Below, in pieces: positions 15,595-24,571 of a stretch of DNA of 64,000 nt. The notes under the pieces were generated by a model. The model saw nothing but the letters and a program-made list of their open reading frames with translations, did not search any database and was not told the origin of the DNA. The translations under genes and the position numbers were made by a program. How positions within the stretch are numbered: position 1 is the stretch's first letter; the number at the start of each line of letters is the position of its first letter. Source of the DNA: Streptomyces netropsis. Lineage in GTDB: Bacteria; Actinomycetota; Actinomycetes; Streptomycetales; Streptomycetaceae. The stretch lies in contig NZ_JACHJG010000002.1 in assembly GCF_014203545.1 (NCBI RefSeq), positions 248,001 through 312,000 on the forward strand. Direction: 5' to 3'.

Positions 15595-16395
15595 ATGAGC
15601 GCACCCGTGGCGTTCAGCGCCGCCGGTACCGGTGGTTCCGGGGCCCGAGGAGGTGGGGCCAGGCCCAAACTGGAGCACGCCTACCTGGAGTTGCGCACCC
15701 CGCCGCCCGGCGGCGGTCTCACCCCGGGCGGGCCGTGCGGGCGGATCGACTTCCAGTTCAACCCCAAGGAGCTGAGCCTGACCAAGGCGGCGGCGTGGAA
15801 ACGCACCCCCGCCAAGGGGGCGAAGAGCGCCGGTCCGCCCGAGTACCAGGGGCCGCAGCCCAGCAAGCTCACCGTCGAGATGTTCTTCGACGCGAGCGAC
15901 ACCCACGACACCCGCGTGGTGACGTCCGTGGAGCGGCTGTTCGCCTGCTGCGTGCCGACCGACGAGACGCGGCAGCAGCAGCGGTCCTCCCCGCCGTGGG
16001 TGGTGTTCCACTGGGGCGGCCTCACCGGGTTTCCCGGCTACGTCAGCCAAGTGCAGGTGAAATACACCCTGTTCACCACCTCCGGTGTGCCGATCCGGGC
16101 CGTGTGCCAGGTGACGATGGAGGAGATCAGCGGCGAGACGCCCGGACAGAACCCCACCTCCGGTGCGCTGCACGCCCGGCGGGTGCACCGGGTGCAGACC
16201 GGCGACACGCTGGCGCACCTCGCCTGGCGCGAGTACGGCGATCCCACCGTTTGGCGGGTCATCGCCGAGGCCAACGACATCGACGACCCGATGCGGCTGA
16301 CCAACGGCCGGGAACTGCTGCTCCCTGCCCTCGACGAGCTGGACCGGCTCCGGGACCCGGACGGTCCGTACGACGACGACACCGTGGGGCGGTGA
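15595..16395 (+). CDS. LysM-domain CIS baseplate protein (Pvc7-like)
   Basis: The product is 266 aa. The N-terminal ~30 residues are Gly/Ala-rich. The core (IDFQFNPKELSLTKAAAW, LTVEMFFDASDTHD, VSQVQVKYTLFTTSGVPI) matches CIS_spike_tip/Pvc7-like hub proteins. A LysM fold follows at ~197-235 (VHRVQTGDTLAHLAW). In T4-like baseplates the LysM protein (gp53) clamps the baseplate around the hub. The ATG at 15595 is 2 nt after the previous stop triplet. Confidence 0.9.
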   Translation: MSAPVAFSAAGTGGSGARGGGARPKLEHAYLELRTPPPGGGLTPGGPCGRIDFQFNPKELSLTKAAAWKRTPAKGAKSAGPPEYQGPQPSKLTVEMFFDASDTHDTRVVTSVERLFACCVPTDETRQQQRSSPPWVVFHWGGLTGFPGYVSQVQVKYTLFTTSGVPIRAVCQVTMEEISGETPGQNPTSGALHARRVHRVQTGDTLAHLAWREYGDPTVWRVIAEANDIDDPMRLTNGRELLLPALDELDRLRDPDGPYDDDTVGR

Positions 16396-16402
16396 GCCGG
16401 CC

Positions 16403-18268
16403 GTGACGGGACAGAGCGTCGCCAAGTCCCTGCTCGTGGAGTTCGCCGGCCGTCCGCTGCCGGCGGCCCTGGCGAACACCCTCGTCGAAGGCTATGTGGA
16501 CGACAGCCGCACGCTGCCCGATCTGTTCGTGCTGCGCTTCCGCGACCCGGGCAGGGTGCTGCTGGGGCAGGCGGGAATCGCCGTCGGTACGAAGGTGCGG
16601 TTGCTGGCCCGCGCGGGCGGTGGCGGCCCGGCGCCCCGGCCGCTGCTGACCGGTAGCGTCACCGCGCTGGAGGTGGAGATCGACGACACCGGCACCTTCA
16701 CGGTCGTACGCGGCCTCGACGAGTCCTACCGGCTCTTCCGCGGCCGCCGGGTGGCCAGCTACCAGAACATGACCCTCGCCGACATCTGCGCCCGCGTCGC
16801 CCAGCGGGCCGGGCTGCGGCCCGGGCAGGTCGACGTCGCGGGGCCGGTGCTGGAGCACGTGGCACAGCCCAACGTCTCCGACTGGGAGTTCCTGCGGGGC
16901 CTGGCGGAGGAGGCAGGCGCGCAGGTGTATGTGACCGACGGCCGGTTGCACGTCACCAGACCGACGGAGGCCGGCGGCGCACCCGACGTCTCGGCCCGGG
17001 CCGAGAGGCACCCGCTCGTCCTGGAGATGGGCGTCAATCTGCTGCGCTGCCGTGCCGGGGTGTCGGCGGCCGAGCAGGTCTCGGCGGTCGAGGTGCGCGG
17101 CTGGGATGTACGGGCCAAGCAGCCGCTGGTCGGCCGCGCGGAGGCGGGCAAGGCCAGGACCCTGGAGCTGGGCGTCACCGCGGCACAGGTGACCGCACCG
17201 TTCGGGGAGGCCGGCTTCGTGGTCACGGACGCCCCGTACGGCACGCAGGCGGAGGTGGACCAGGCGGCCGGGGCACTGGCCGAGCGCATCGCCGGGTCCT
17301 TCGCCGAACTGGAGGCGGTCGTCCGGGGCAACCCCGCGGTCCGGGCGGGCGGCGCGGTCACGTTGACCGGGGTCGGGGCGCCCTTCGAGGGGCGGTACAC
17401 GGTGACCTCCTCGCGGCACGTGTTCGACGCGCTGCGCGGGTACGAGACGTGGATCTCGGTCTCCGGCCAGCAGGAGCGTTCGCTGTTCGGGCTGACCGGC
17501 GGCGGGGGTGCCGCCACCCACCAGGGCATGTCCGGGCTGGTCAACGCCACGGTCACGGACACCAAGGACCCCGAGGGGCTCGGCCGGGTCAAAGTGGGCT
17601 TCCCCTGGCTGTCGGACGAGTACGCGAGCGACTGGGCCCGCACCGCGCAGGCGGGCGGCACCGGCAGCGGCGAGGTGTTCGTCCCCGAGGTCGGCCACGA
17701 GGTGCTGGTGGGCTTCGAGCAGGGGCACCTGGACCGCCCGTACGTGCTGGGCGCCCTCTACAACGGGCAGGACAAGCCGTCCCAGGGCGCGGGAGGCCAG
17801 GACGGGGAGACCATCGACCCCACGAGCGGCGCCGTCAACAAGCGCGCCTTCGGATCCCGCGACGGCAACAAGCTCGAACTGCTCGACACGGCGAACGGCC
17901 CGCAAGGGGTACGGCTCGTCACCGGCGACGGAAAGCTGAAGATCGACCTCGATCGCAAGGGCACCACCATCGTGCTGCACAGCGACGGCACCGTGGAGAT
18001 CGACGCCAGGCAACGGGTGTCGATCAAGGCGGGCGACGGGGTGTCCCTGGACGCGGGCAACGGCGCGCTGGAACTCGCCGGCGGCTCCGTGAAACTGACG
18101 GCCCGCAGCGGAGTGCGGCTGGACGGCGGAAACGGTCAGGTGACGGTGTCCACCACCGGCGCGGTGGAGGTCCAGGGCAACCAGGTGGCGGTCAACGGCA
18201 CCACCCGCACCGAGGTCAAGGGCGGCCGGACCGTGTCCGTCAACGCGCCCTTGGTGAAGCTCAATTGA
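16403..18268 (+). CDS. VgrG-like central spike protein (Pvc8-like)
   Basis: The product is 621 aa with a GTG start 7 nt after the preceding stop. Residues ~1-360 are the gp27-like hub with the VLEHVAQPNVSDWEFL motif. Residues ~375-455 form the gp5 OB fold (TDTKDPEGLGRVKVGFPWL). Residues ~480-621 are a repetitive beta-helix spike (EIDARQRVSIKAGDGVSL). It forms the trimeric spike that crosses the target membrane on sheath contraction. The PAAR gene follows 60 nt later. Confidence 0.95.
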   Translation: MTGQSVAKSLLVEFAGRPLPAALANTLVEGYVDDSRTLPDLFVLRFRDPGRVLLGQAGIAVGTKVRLLARAGGGGPAPRPLLTGSVTALEVEIDDTGTFTVVRGLDESYRLFRGRRVASYQNMTLADICARVAQRAGLRPGQVDVAGPVLEHVAQPNVSDWEFLRGLAEEAGAQVYVTDGRLHVTRPTEAGGAPDVSARAERHPLVLEMGVNLLRCRAGVSAAEQVSAVEVRGWDVRAKQPLVGRAEAGKARTLELGVTAAQVTAPFGEAGFVVTDAPYGTQAEVDQAAGALAERIAGSFAELEAVVRGNPAVRAGGAVTLTGVGAPFEGRYTVTSSRHVFDALRGYETWISVSGQQERSLFGLTGGGGAATHQGMSGLVNATVTDTKDPEGLGRVKVGFPWLSDEYASDWARTAQAGGTGSGEVFVPEVGHEVLVGFEQGHLDRPYVLGALYNGQDKPSQGAGGQDGETIDPTSGAVNKRAFGSRDGNKLELLDTANGPQGVRLVTGDGKLKIDLDRKGTTIVLHSDGTVEIDARQRVSIKAGDGVSLDAGNGALELAGGSVKLTARSGVRLDGGNGQVTVSTTGAVEVQGNQVAVNGTTRTEVKGGRTVSVNAPLVKLN

Positions 18269-18328
18269 GGTGGTCGACGTGATCGGGGCAGTCGACGTCC
18301 ACGCACTCAACGCAGAGGGGCACCGCAC

Positions 18329-18601
18329 ATGCCAGCAGCCGCACGCGTCGGCGATCCCACCGGCCACCCCGGCACCGTCAGCCCGCCGGGGGACCCCACG
18401 GTGCTGATCGGCGGCAGTCCCGCGGCCACCGTCGGCACACCGCACCGATGCGCCTCGCCCGCCGCGCACCCGCCGTCCACGATCGCGTCGGGCAGCTCCG
18501 GCGTGTTGATCGGCGGCCGCCCGGCCGCCCGCGTCGGCGACACGACGGGCTGCGGCTCCCCGATCGTCTCCGGCTGCCCGACCGTGCTGATCGGCGGGTG
18601 A
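18329..18601 (+). CDS. PAAR-domain spike tip (Pvc10-like)
   Basis: The product is 90 aa: MPAAARVGDPTGHPGTVSP, then three TVLIGG/VLIGG repeats and His/Cys residues expected to bind the tip metal. It caps the VgrG-like trimer. The start at 18329 has AGAGGGG about 10 nt upstream. It lacks any toxin extension. The stop overlaps a GTG of the next gene. Confidence 0.93.
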   Translation: MPAAARVGDPTGHPGTVSPPGDPTVLIGGSPAATVGTPHRCASPAAHPPSTIASGSSGVLIGGRPAARVGDTTGCGSPIVSGCPTVLIGG

Positions 18602-19050
18602 GGAGCGTGGCACAGCAGTTCATCGGCGCGGGCTGGGCGTTCCCGCCCCGTACGGACGCCACCGGCGGCATCGCCCTGGTCGGCGGGGACCGGGAGATCG
18701 AGGAGTCGATCCGGCTGATCCTCGGCACCTCGCCCGGCGAACGCCCCATGCGCCCGGAGTTCGGCTGCGACCTCGGCGAGTACGTCTTCGCACCCGCCGA
18801 CGCGGGCACGGCCGGGCAGCTCGCCTACGAGGTACGGCTCGCCCTGGAGCGGTGGGAGCCGCGCGTGGAGGTGGCCGACGTCGCCGTCCGCTTCGACGAA
18901 GCGGACGACGGGGTGCTCTACATCGACATCAGCTACGCGATCCGCGGCGCCAACGACCCGCGCAACCTCGTCTTCCCCTTCTACGTGATCCCGCAGCACG
19001 ACGCACACCCCACCGCGGGGCACGACCTTCGCCCCGAGGAGGGCCCATGA
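18598..19050 (+). CDS. GPW/gp25 baseplate wedge protein (Pvc9-like)
   Basis: The product is ~150 aa. FIGAGWAFP, IEESIRLILGTSPGERPMRP and EFGCDLGEYVF are the diagnostic gp25 motifs, including the EPR-like core that joins sheath to baseplate. Two GTG starts are possible. The one at 18598 overlaps the PAAR stop (GTGA). The one at 18607 begins MAQQFIG and better matches the family N-terminus but has GGAG only 1 nt away. Both end at 19050. Confidence 0.92.
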   Translation: MRSVAQQFIGAGWAFPPRTDATGGIALVGGDREIEESIRLILGTSPGERPMRPEFGCDLGEYVFAPADAGTAGQLAYEVRLALERWEPRVEVADVAVRFDEADDGVLYIDISYAIRGANDPRNLVFPFYVIPQHDAHPTAGHDLRPEEGP

Positions 19051-21014
19051 CGCTCCCCGGCCCCAACCTGGACGACCGCCGGTTCCAGACTCTGGTCGAC
19101 GAGGCCAAGCGGCTGGTGCAGCAGCGGTGCCCGGAGTGGACGGACCACAACGTCTCCGACCCGGGCGTCACCCTGATCGAGGCCTTCGCCACCATGGTCG
19201 ACCAGCTCGTCTACCGCCTCAACCGGGTGCCGGACAAGAACTATCTGGCCTTCCTCGACCTGATCGGGGTGCGGCTCTACCCGCCGACCGCGGCCCGCAC
19301 CGAGGTCACCTTCCGGCTCTCCGCCCCGCAGCCGGAGACGGTGCGGATCAAGGCCGGTACGGAGGTCGCGACCGTACGCACCGAGACCGAGGAGGCCGTG
19401 GTCTTCACCACGAGCCGTGACCTGTCGGTGCCGCCGTGCTCCCTCGCCCACCTCGCCACCCGGCCCGACGCGGGAAACGCCACGGACCGCTCGGAGGAAC
19501 TGGCCCTGGGCCGCGACGTGCCCTGCTTCGCCACCCCGCCCGCACCCGGCGACTGCCTCTACATCGGCCTGAGCAACCCCGTGCCCGGCTGTGTCCTCGT
19601 GCTGCGCCTGGACTGCCGGGTCGACGGCGTGGGCGTCGACCCCCGCCGCCCGCCGCTGGTGTGGGAGGCGTGGGACGGCGGCGCCTGGGAGCCCTGCGAG
19701 GTGGAGCAGGACGACACCGGCGCGTTCAACAAGGCCGGGGACGTCATCCTGCACATGCCCGCCACCCACAGCGCCTCCGTCGTCGCCCGGCACTCCGCGG
19801 GCTGGCTGCGCTGCCGGCTGCGGGAGGCCGCCCCGGACCAGCCCGCCTACCTCGCGTCGCCGACCGTACGGCACATCACCGCCTTCACCATCGGCGGCAC
19901 CGTGGAGGCCGCCCACGCCGAGACCGTCACCGAGGAACTCCTCGGCCCGTCGGAAGGCGTACCGGGCCAGGGCTTCCGCGTCGCCCGGCCGCCGGTGGTG
20001 CCGGCGGAGGAGCCCTTCGTCGTGGAAGTCGCGGAGGGCGGCGGCTGGGTGGAGTGGACACGCGTCGACGACTTCGCCCACTCCACCGCGACCGACCGGC
20101 ACATCACCCTCGACCTCACCTCCGGCCGGGTCGACTTCGGCCCGGCCGTACGGGAACAGGACGGAACCCTGCGGCTGTACGGTGCCGTGCCCCCGAAGGG
20201 CTGCCCGGTCCGGGTGCGCGCCTACCGCACCGGCGGCGGACGCCGCGGCAACGTCGCCCGGGGCGCGCTGCGCGTGCTGCGCAGCTCCCTGCCGTACGTG
20301 GCCCGGGTGCACAACCGGCGCCCGGCGCTCGGCGGCGTCGACGGCGAGAGCGTGGACAACGCCCGCGTACGCGGCCCGATGACCCTGCGCACCCTGCACC
20401 GGGCCGTCGTACCGCACGACTACGAACAGCTCGCCCGTGAAGTCGCGCCGGACGCCGCCCGCGTGACGTGCGTACCGGCGGGCCGAGCCGAGGGGGCCGA
20501 GGGGGAGGACCAGGCCGGTGGGGTGCGGCTCCTCGTCGTTCCCGCCGGTCGCAGTGACGCGCAGGGCCGGATCGACTTCGACGAGCTGATCCCGCCGCAG
20601 GACACCCTCGCCATGATCGCCGCGTATCTGGACGAGCGGCGCCCGATCGGCACCCGGCTCGTCGTCGAACCCCCCTACTACCAGGGCGTCACCGTCGTCG
20701 CCTCGGTCCGGGCGGGCCGGGCCGTCGCGGCCGACCGGCTGCGCGAGGCGGCCCTGGCCGCCCTCTACGGCTACTTCAACCCGCTCACCGGCGGGCCGGC
20801 CGGGCAGGGCTGGCCGTTCGGTCGGCCCATCCACTCCGGCGAGGTGTTCGGCGTGCTCCAACAGGTGCCCGGCGTCGATCTGGTGGAGGACGTACGGCTC
20901 TTCCCCGCCGACCCCGTGACCGGACGGAGGGCCGAGGCGACCGCCAAGATCACGCTCGACCGGCACGCCTTGGCGTTCAGCTACGAACACCAGCTCCGGG
21001 TGAGGGAGGACTGA
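19047..21014 (+). CDS. Baseplate J-like wedge protein (Pvc11-like)
   Basis: The product is 655 aa. The N-terminus DHNVSDPGVTLIEAFATMVD is the hallmark of CIS/Mu gpJ baseplate wedges. The central ~350 residues are beta-rich, and the C-terminal gpJ fold contains LHRAVVPHDYEQLAREVAPD and the terminal hub-contact helices. The ATG overlaps the gp25 stop (ATGA). It is one of the two large wedge proteins, the other being the gpI-like protein that follows. Confidence 0.93.
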   Translation: MTLPGPNLDDRRFQTLVDEAKRLVQQRCPEWTDHNVSDPGVTLIEAFATMVDQLVYRLNRVPDKNYLAFLDLIGVRLYPPTAARTEVTFRLSAPQPETVRIKAGTEVATVRTETEEAVVFTTSRDLSVPPCSLAHLATRPDAGNATDRSEELALGRDVPCFATPPAPGDCLYIGLSNPVPGCVLVLRLDCRVDGVGVDPRRPPLVWEAWDGGAWEPCEVEQDDTGAFNKAGDVILHMPATHSASVVARHSAGWLRCRLREAAPDQPAYLASPTVRHITAFTIGGTVEAAHAETVTEELLGPSEGVPGQGFRVARPPVVPAEEPFVVEVAEGGGWVEWTRVDDFAHSTATDRHITLDLTSGRVDFGPAVREQDGTLRLYGAVPPKGCPVRVRAYRTGGGRRGNVARGALRVLRSSLPYVARVHNRRPALGGVDGESVDNARVRGPMTLRTLHRAVVPHDYEQLAREVAPDAARVTCVPAGRAEGAEGEDQAGGVRLLVVPAGRSDAQGRIDFDELIPPQDTLAMIAAYLDERRPIGTRLVVEPPYYQGVTVVASVRAGRAVAADRLREAALAALYGYFNPLTGGPAGQGWPFGRPIHSGEVFGVLQQVPGVDLVEDVRLFPADPVTGRRAEATAKITLDRHALAFSYEHQLRVRED

Positions 21015-21015
21015 C

Positions 21016-21579
21016 GTGCGCGCGGCGATTCCCGGCCTGCCGACACCCCACCCCCTCCTGGACGGACTGCCCGCCCTCTACCTCGAACACGACTTCCTCC
21101 AGCGCTTCCTGGGCGCCCTCGACGAGGTGCTGGCGCCGCTGCACCTCACCCTCGACAACCTGCCCGCGTACCTCCACCCGGGCACCGCGCCCGAGGACTT
21201 CCTCGCCTGGCTGGCGGGGTGGCTCGCGGTGGAGGCCGACGCCGAGCGGCCGGAGGACCAGCGGCGCGCCGTGGTCGCCGAGGCGGTCGCCCGGCACCGG
21301 CGGCGCGGGACGCGGCACGGGCTGGCCGCGGCGGTGCGGCTGGAGACCGGGACCGAGCCGGAGATCGACGAGAGCGGGGCCACCGCCTGGTCGCCCGTGC
21401 CGGGGGCCGCGCTGCCCGGCTCGGCCGGGGCATCGGTCACGGTCCGGCTGCGGGTGCCCGACCCGGACCGGTTCGACCGGGCCCGGCTGGAGCGGCTCGT
21501 CGCCGCCGAGACACCCGCGCACATCGCGTACCGGGTCGAGCTGCTGCCCACGGCGGCGGAGGGAGCGGACCCGTCATGA
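21016..21579 (+). CDS. Phage tail protein I-like baseplate wedge (Pvc12-like)
   Basis: The product is 187 aa with a GTG start 1 nt after the previous stop. GLPALYLEHDFLQRFLGALDEVLAPL (given in part as YLEHDFLQRFLGALDEV) and FLAWLAGWLAVEAD match the gpI family, which pairs with gpJ in the wedge. It is much shorter than Pvc12 of PVC/AFP, as in other actinobacterial CIS. The end overlaps the next gene (ATGA). Confidence 0.9.
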   Translation: MRAAIPGLPTPHPLLDGLPALYLEHDFLQRFLGALDEVLAPLHLTLDNLPAYLHPGTAPEDFLAWLAGWLAVEADAERPEDQRRAVVAEAVARHRRRGTRHGLAAAVRLETGTEPEIDESGATAWSPVPGAALPGSAGASVTVRLRVPDPDRFDRARLERLVAAETPAHIAYRVELLPTAAEGADPS

Positions 21580-22703
21580 CCTGCCCCGACTGCGGCCACC
21601 GCAACGACACCGGCGACCGGTTCTGCGCCTCCTGCCAGGCGTTCCTGGAGTGGGAGGAGCAGCCGGCCCCCGCGCCCCCGTCACCCGCCACCGCCCCGCC
21701 CCCGCCTGCTCCTTCGCCTTCGCCCGCGCCCGCCACCCCGGCGCCGTCCGTGCCGCCCCGGCCCACGGTGGCTCCCCTCGCGGCCACCCCACCCCGTCCC
21801 CGCACGCCACCCACTCCGGCGGAACCCCCGTCCCCGCCGGCGGCTGCCCCACCGCCCCCGGCCGCCCCCAGGCGGCCGGGCGACCGGCCCGAGCGCGGCC
21901 CCGACGGCGGCCCGGACCCCGGCCGGGAAACCGGCACGACCGGCCACCCGGCGGGGGCCCGGCGGCCGACGGGCCGGCTCTGCCCGCTGTGCCGGACGGA
22001 CAATCCGTACGACCGGCGGCTGTGCCACCGGTGCGGTGCCGTCCTCGACACCGCACCGCCGCCCCGGCGGACGCGCCCGCCGTGGTGGCGCCGGATCCTC
22101 CGGCGCTCCGACCGCGCCCTGGCGGCCGGCAGCCGACCCCGGCACCGGACCTGGCGGCGGCCCCGCCTGGCACTGCCCCTCACGCTGCTGGTCCTGCTGC
22201 TCGCGGTCTGGTTCGGCCGCTCCCACCTCCCCGACGTCTTCACCTTCACCCAGGACCGGACCACCAAGCCGGAGGCGCTGCGCCCGACGGAGGTCCGTGC
22301 CTCCAGCGAGGCGCCCGGCCATCCGGCGAGTGCGGCCTTCGACGGTTTCAACAACCGGTACTGGGCACCCGTCAACCCCGGCTCGGGCATCGGGCAGTAC
22401 CTGGAGGCCGACTTCGACAAGCCGGTGCGGCTGCGGGAGCTGCTGATCACCTCGGGGAGCTCGGTCAACCAGGACGAGTTCCTCACCCAGGCCCGCCCCG
22501 CGAAGATCACCGTGCTGCTCGTCGCCGCCGACGGTGAGCGCCGTACGAAGACGGTCACCCTCCGGGACCAGCCCGGTCAGCAGACCTTCGCCGTACGCGG
22601 CTCCGACGTCGTGCGCATTCGGCTGACGGCGGACGCCGACTTCGGCATCCGCCTCGACCGGCGGCTCGCCGTCGCCGAGGTGGAGTTCTTCGGCCGGCGG
22701 TGA
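21576..22703 (+). CDS. cisA: Zinc-ribbon, single-pass membrane protein with C-terminal glycan-binding-like domain (CisA-like)
   Basis: The product is 375 aa. The N-terminal zinc ribbon uses C3, C6, C17 and C20. A Pro-rich linker (~28-130) leads to a second zinc ribbon (C136, C139, C150, C153), a basic stretch, and one transmembrane helix (~197-214). A C-terminal discoidin/NADase-type glycan-binding-like beta-sandwich (~235-375) follows. The topology puts the ribbons in the cytoplasm and the sandwich outside. It is the last gene of the CIS operon and overlaps gpI. From memory, Streptomyces CIS loci encode such a membrane protein, CisA, needed for membrane attachment or contraction and cell death; the symbol is assigned on architecture and position. 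Confidence 0.8.
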   Translation: MTCPDCGHRNDTGDRFCASCQAFLEWEEQPAPAPPSPATAPPPPAPSPSPAPATPAPSVPPRPTVAPLAATPPRPRTPPTPAEPPSPPAAAPPPPAAPRRPGDRPERGPDGGPDPGRETGTTGHPAGARRPTGRLCPLCRTDNPYDRRLCHRCGAVLDTAPPPRRTRPPWWRRILRRSDRALAAGSRPRHRTWRRPRLALPLTLLVLLLAVWFGRSHLPDVFTFTQDRTTKPEALRPTEVRASSEAPGHPASAAFDGFNNRYWAPVNPGSGIGQYLEADFDKPVRLRELLITSGSSVNQDEFLTQARPAKITVLLVAADGERRTKTVTLRDQPGQQTFAVRGSDVVRIRLTADADFGIRLDRRLAVAEVEFFGRR

Positions 22704-22742
22704 GGTGCCCGGGCCGCCGTGATGCCCGAACCGTGCGCGGTG

Positions 22743-23582
22743 TCAGTGGACGGTCACGGTCTCCGCGGGTGTCGTCGGCTGCTCGTCCAGGAAGGCGGTG
22801 ATCCTGGCGGCGAAGCCGGCCGGGTCCTCGGCGGGTGCCCCGTGGCCCGCGTCGATCTCCGCGTACCGGGCCTTCGGAATGCCCGCCAGCAGCGCCTGCT
22901 GCTGTTCGGGGGCGATGATCCGGTCGTGCGCGCTGGCCAGGACCAGCGTCGGCGCGGTGATCCGGCCGAGCAGGGGCCGCAGGTCCACCGTGCGGTCGGT
23001 CTCGGTCTGGCGCGCGGTGCCCGGCGCGAGCATCCCCGTGAGCCCCTGCACCAGCTCCTCGTTGGCCGCGGCGTCCGTGCGCGCCCAGTACCCGGGACCG
23101 AAGGCCGTCAGCGGCAGCATCCGCGCGAACAGCGACGTCCCGTGCGCGGCGTCGGCGCTCAGCAGCTCCAGCCAGTACCGGAACTCGGCGTCCAGCCGGG
23201 TGTCGGTGTGGGCCCAGCCCGCGTGCAGCACGAGCGAGCGGACCCGGCCGGGGTGCGTCCCGGCGAGGTGGGTCGCGATCGCCGCGCCCAAGGAGTGGCC
23301 GACCAGGTGGAAGGTGTCGAGCCCCGCGTCGTTCGCGGCGGCGAGGACCTCGTCGGCGAGGTCGGCCAGGGTGACCGGCCCGCCGTGGTCGGTGGTGCCG
23401 CCCGACCCCGAGCAGTCGGGCGCCACGACGGTGAACCGGTCGGCGACCGCCTCGGTCAGCGGCAGCCACTGCTCACGGCCGGCACCGGTGCCGTGCACGA
23501 GCACCAGACCCGGACCCGTACCGGTGATGTCGTACTCGACGACGGCGTCGCCGCCGCTGATCCGCAGGCCTGTCCTGGGCAT
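22743..23582 (-). CDS. Alpha/beta hydrolase
   Basis: The product is 279 aa with no signal peptide. The oxyanion segment is LVHGTGAG, the nucleophile elbow GHSLGA, the acid is in ASAHDRIIAPEQQQ, and the catalytic His is in DAGHGAPAEDP. The substrate is unknown. The ATG at 23582 is preceded by AAGGA at good spacing. It is the second gene of a pair with another alpha/beta hydrolase (47 nt gap) and divergent from a LysR regulator that probably controls both. It converges with the CIS operon end. Confidence 0.88.
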   Translation of the reverse strand: MPRTGLRISGGDAVVEYDITGTGPGLVLVHGTGAGREQWLPLTEAVADRFTVVAPDCSGSGGTTDHGGPVTLADLADEVLAAANDAGLDTFHLVGHSLGAAIATHLAGTHPGRVRSLVLHAGWAHTDTRLDAEFRYWLELLSADAAHGTSLFARMLPLTAFGPGYWARTDAAANEELVQGLTGMLAPGTARQTETDRTVDLRPLLGRITAPTLVLASAHDRIIAPEQQQALLAGIPKARYAEIDAGHGAPAEDPAGFAARITAFLDEQPTTPAETVTVH

Positions 23583-23629
23583 GTTCCGTCCTTCTTGTCG
23601 TGCGAGGTGGGTGAGGCGTGCGGTGGCCG

Positions 23630-24421
23630 TCAGCCGGCGGCGGGAGCCGACGGCATCAGGGCGAGCGCGGCCCGCAGCGCCGCGTTGAACTCGGCCGGCC
23701 GTTCCTGGTGCGGGAGGTGGCCCGCCCCGGCGATCACGCTCACCTCGGCGCCGGGCGTGAGCGCGGCGCAGGTCCGCGCCACGTCGAGCGGGATCTGGGT
23801 GTCGAGCTCGCCGTGGATGTAGTGGACCGGCACCCGGAGGCCGGGCAGCAGCGGCCGTGGGTCGTAGGAGGTGAAGGCCGGGAGCTGGCCGTCGACGTAG
23901 ACGCCCGAGTCGAGGACCTGGCGGACCGTCCAGTCGATCAGTGCCGGGTGGGTGCCCGGCGCGTACCACTCGGACACCCACCCGGCGACCGTGCCGGCCC
24001 GGTCGCGACGCAGCCCCTCGACCGGGCCGCCGAGCAGCTCGGGCATGGTCGAAGGCCAGTAGGCAGGCCCGTCCACCGAGACCACGCCCGCGATCAGCTC
24101 CGGGTGACGCGCACCGAGCTCGGTCGCGAAGACGCCGCCGATCGACGAGCCGACGACGACCGGACGGTCCAGGCGCAGCGCGCCGACGAGCGCCACGAGG
24201 TCGGCGACCACCCCGTCGATGGTGTTGCCCCGGGCGGGCCGGGCCGACCGGCCGCAGCCGCGCCAGTCGAGGGTGACGACCCGGTGGTCCCGGACGAGGT
24301 CGGGCAGCTGTGCGCCCCACACCCGGCCGCTGGTCGCCCAGCCGTGCAGGAGCAACAGGGGCCGTCCGGCGCCCTCGTCCTCGTAGTAGAGCGTGGTGTC
24401 GTTCACATCCACGTACGTCAT
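23630..24421 (-). CDS. Alpha/beta hydrolase
   Basis: The product is 263 aa. LLLLHGWATSG, nucleophile elbow VGSSIGG, acid region IHGELDTQIPL and catalytic AGHLPHQERP are present, resembling the haloperoxidase/esterase-type hydrolases. The ATG at 24421 has GGAG 7 nt upstream; the longer in-frame extension to 24520 lacks such a site and would run across the presumed operator. It is first gene of the two-hydrolase operon, divergent from the LysR gene. Confidence 0.88.
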   Translation of the reverse strand: MTYVDVNDTTLYYEDEGAGRPLLLLHGWATSGRVWGAQLPDLVRDHRVVTLDWRGCGRSARPARGNTIDGVVADLVALVGALRLDRPVVVGSSIGGVFATELGARHPELIAGVVSVDGPAYWPSTMPELLGGPVEGLRRDRAGTVAGWVSEWYAPGTHPALIDWTVRQVLDSGVYVDGQLPAFTSYDPRPLLPGLRVPVHYIHGELDTQIPLDVARTCAALTPGAEVSVIAGAGHLPHQERPAEFNAALRAALALMPSAPAAG

Positions 24422-24510
24422 GCCGACTCCTTCGAATCGCTGGTGTGCCGTTCGCTGTGCCTCCACCTCATCGCGATCACGCCCGGCGACCAATGAGGGA
24501 AGCGCGCATA

Positions 24511-24528
24511 CACTCATCACGACAAGTG
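24511..24528. promoter_or_regulatory. CACT-N10-AGTG dyad in the LysR/hydrolase divergent promoter
   Basis: CACTCATCACGACAAGTG is an imperfect dyad with perfect CACT/AGTG outer arms, located between the hydrolase operon and the LysR gene. LysR proteins usually bind such dyads in divergent promoters. Assignment is by position. Confidence 0.4.
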
Positions 24529-24571
24529 ATCAATCGCGGCGGCTTCGCGCCGGCCGGTCGACGGGGTGGGC

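Noticed and set aside
22743-24320. Single 525-aa fusion of the two alpha/beta hydrolases
   Set aside because: The long frame reads the second hydrolase in the wrong frame; two separate genes with their own ribosome-binding sites explain the region.
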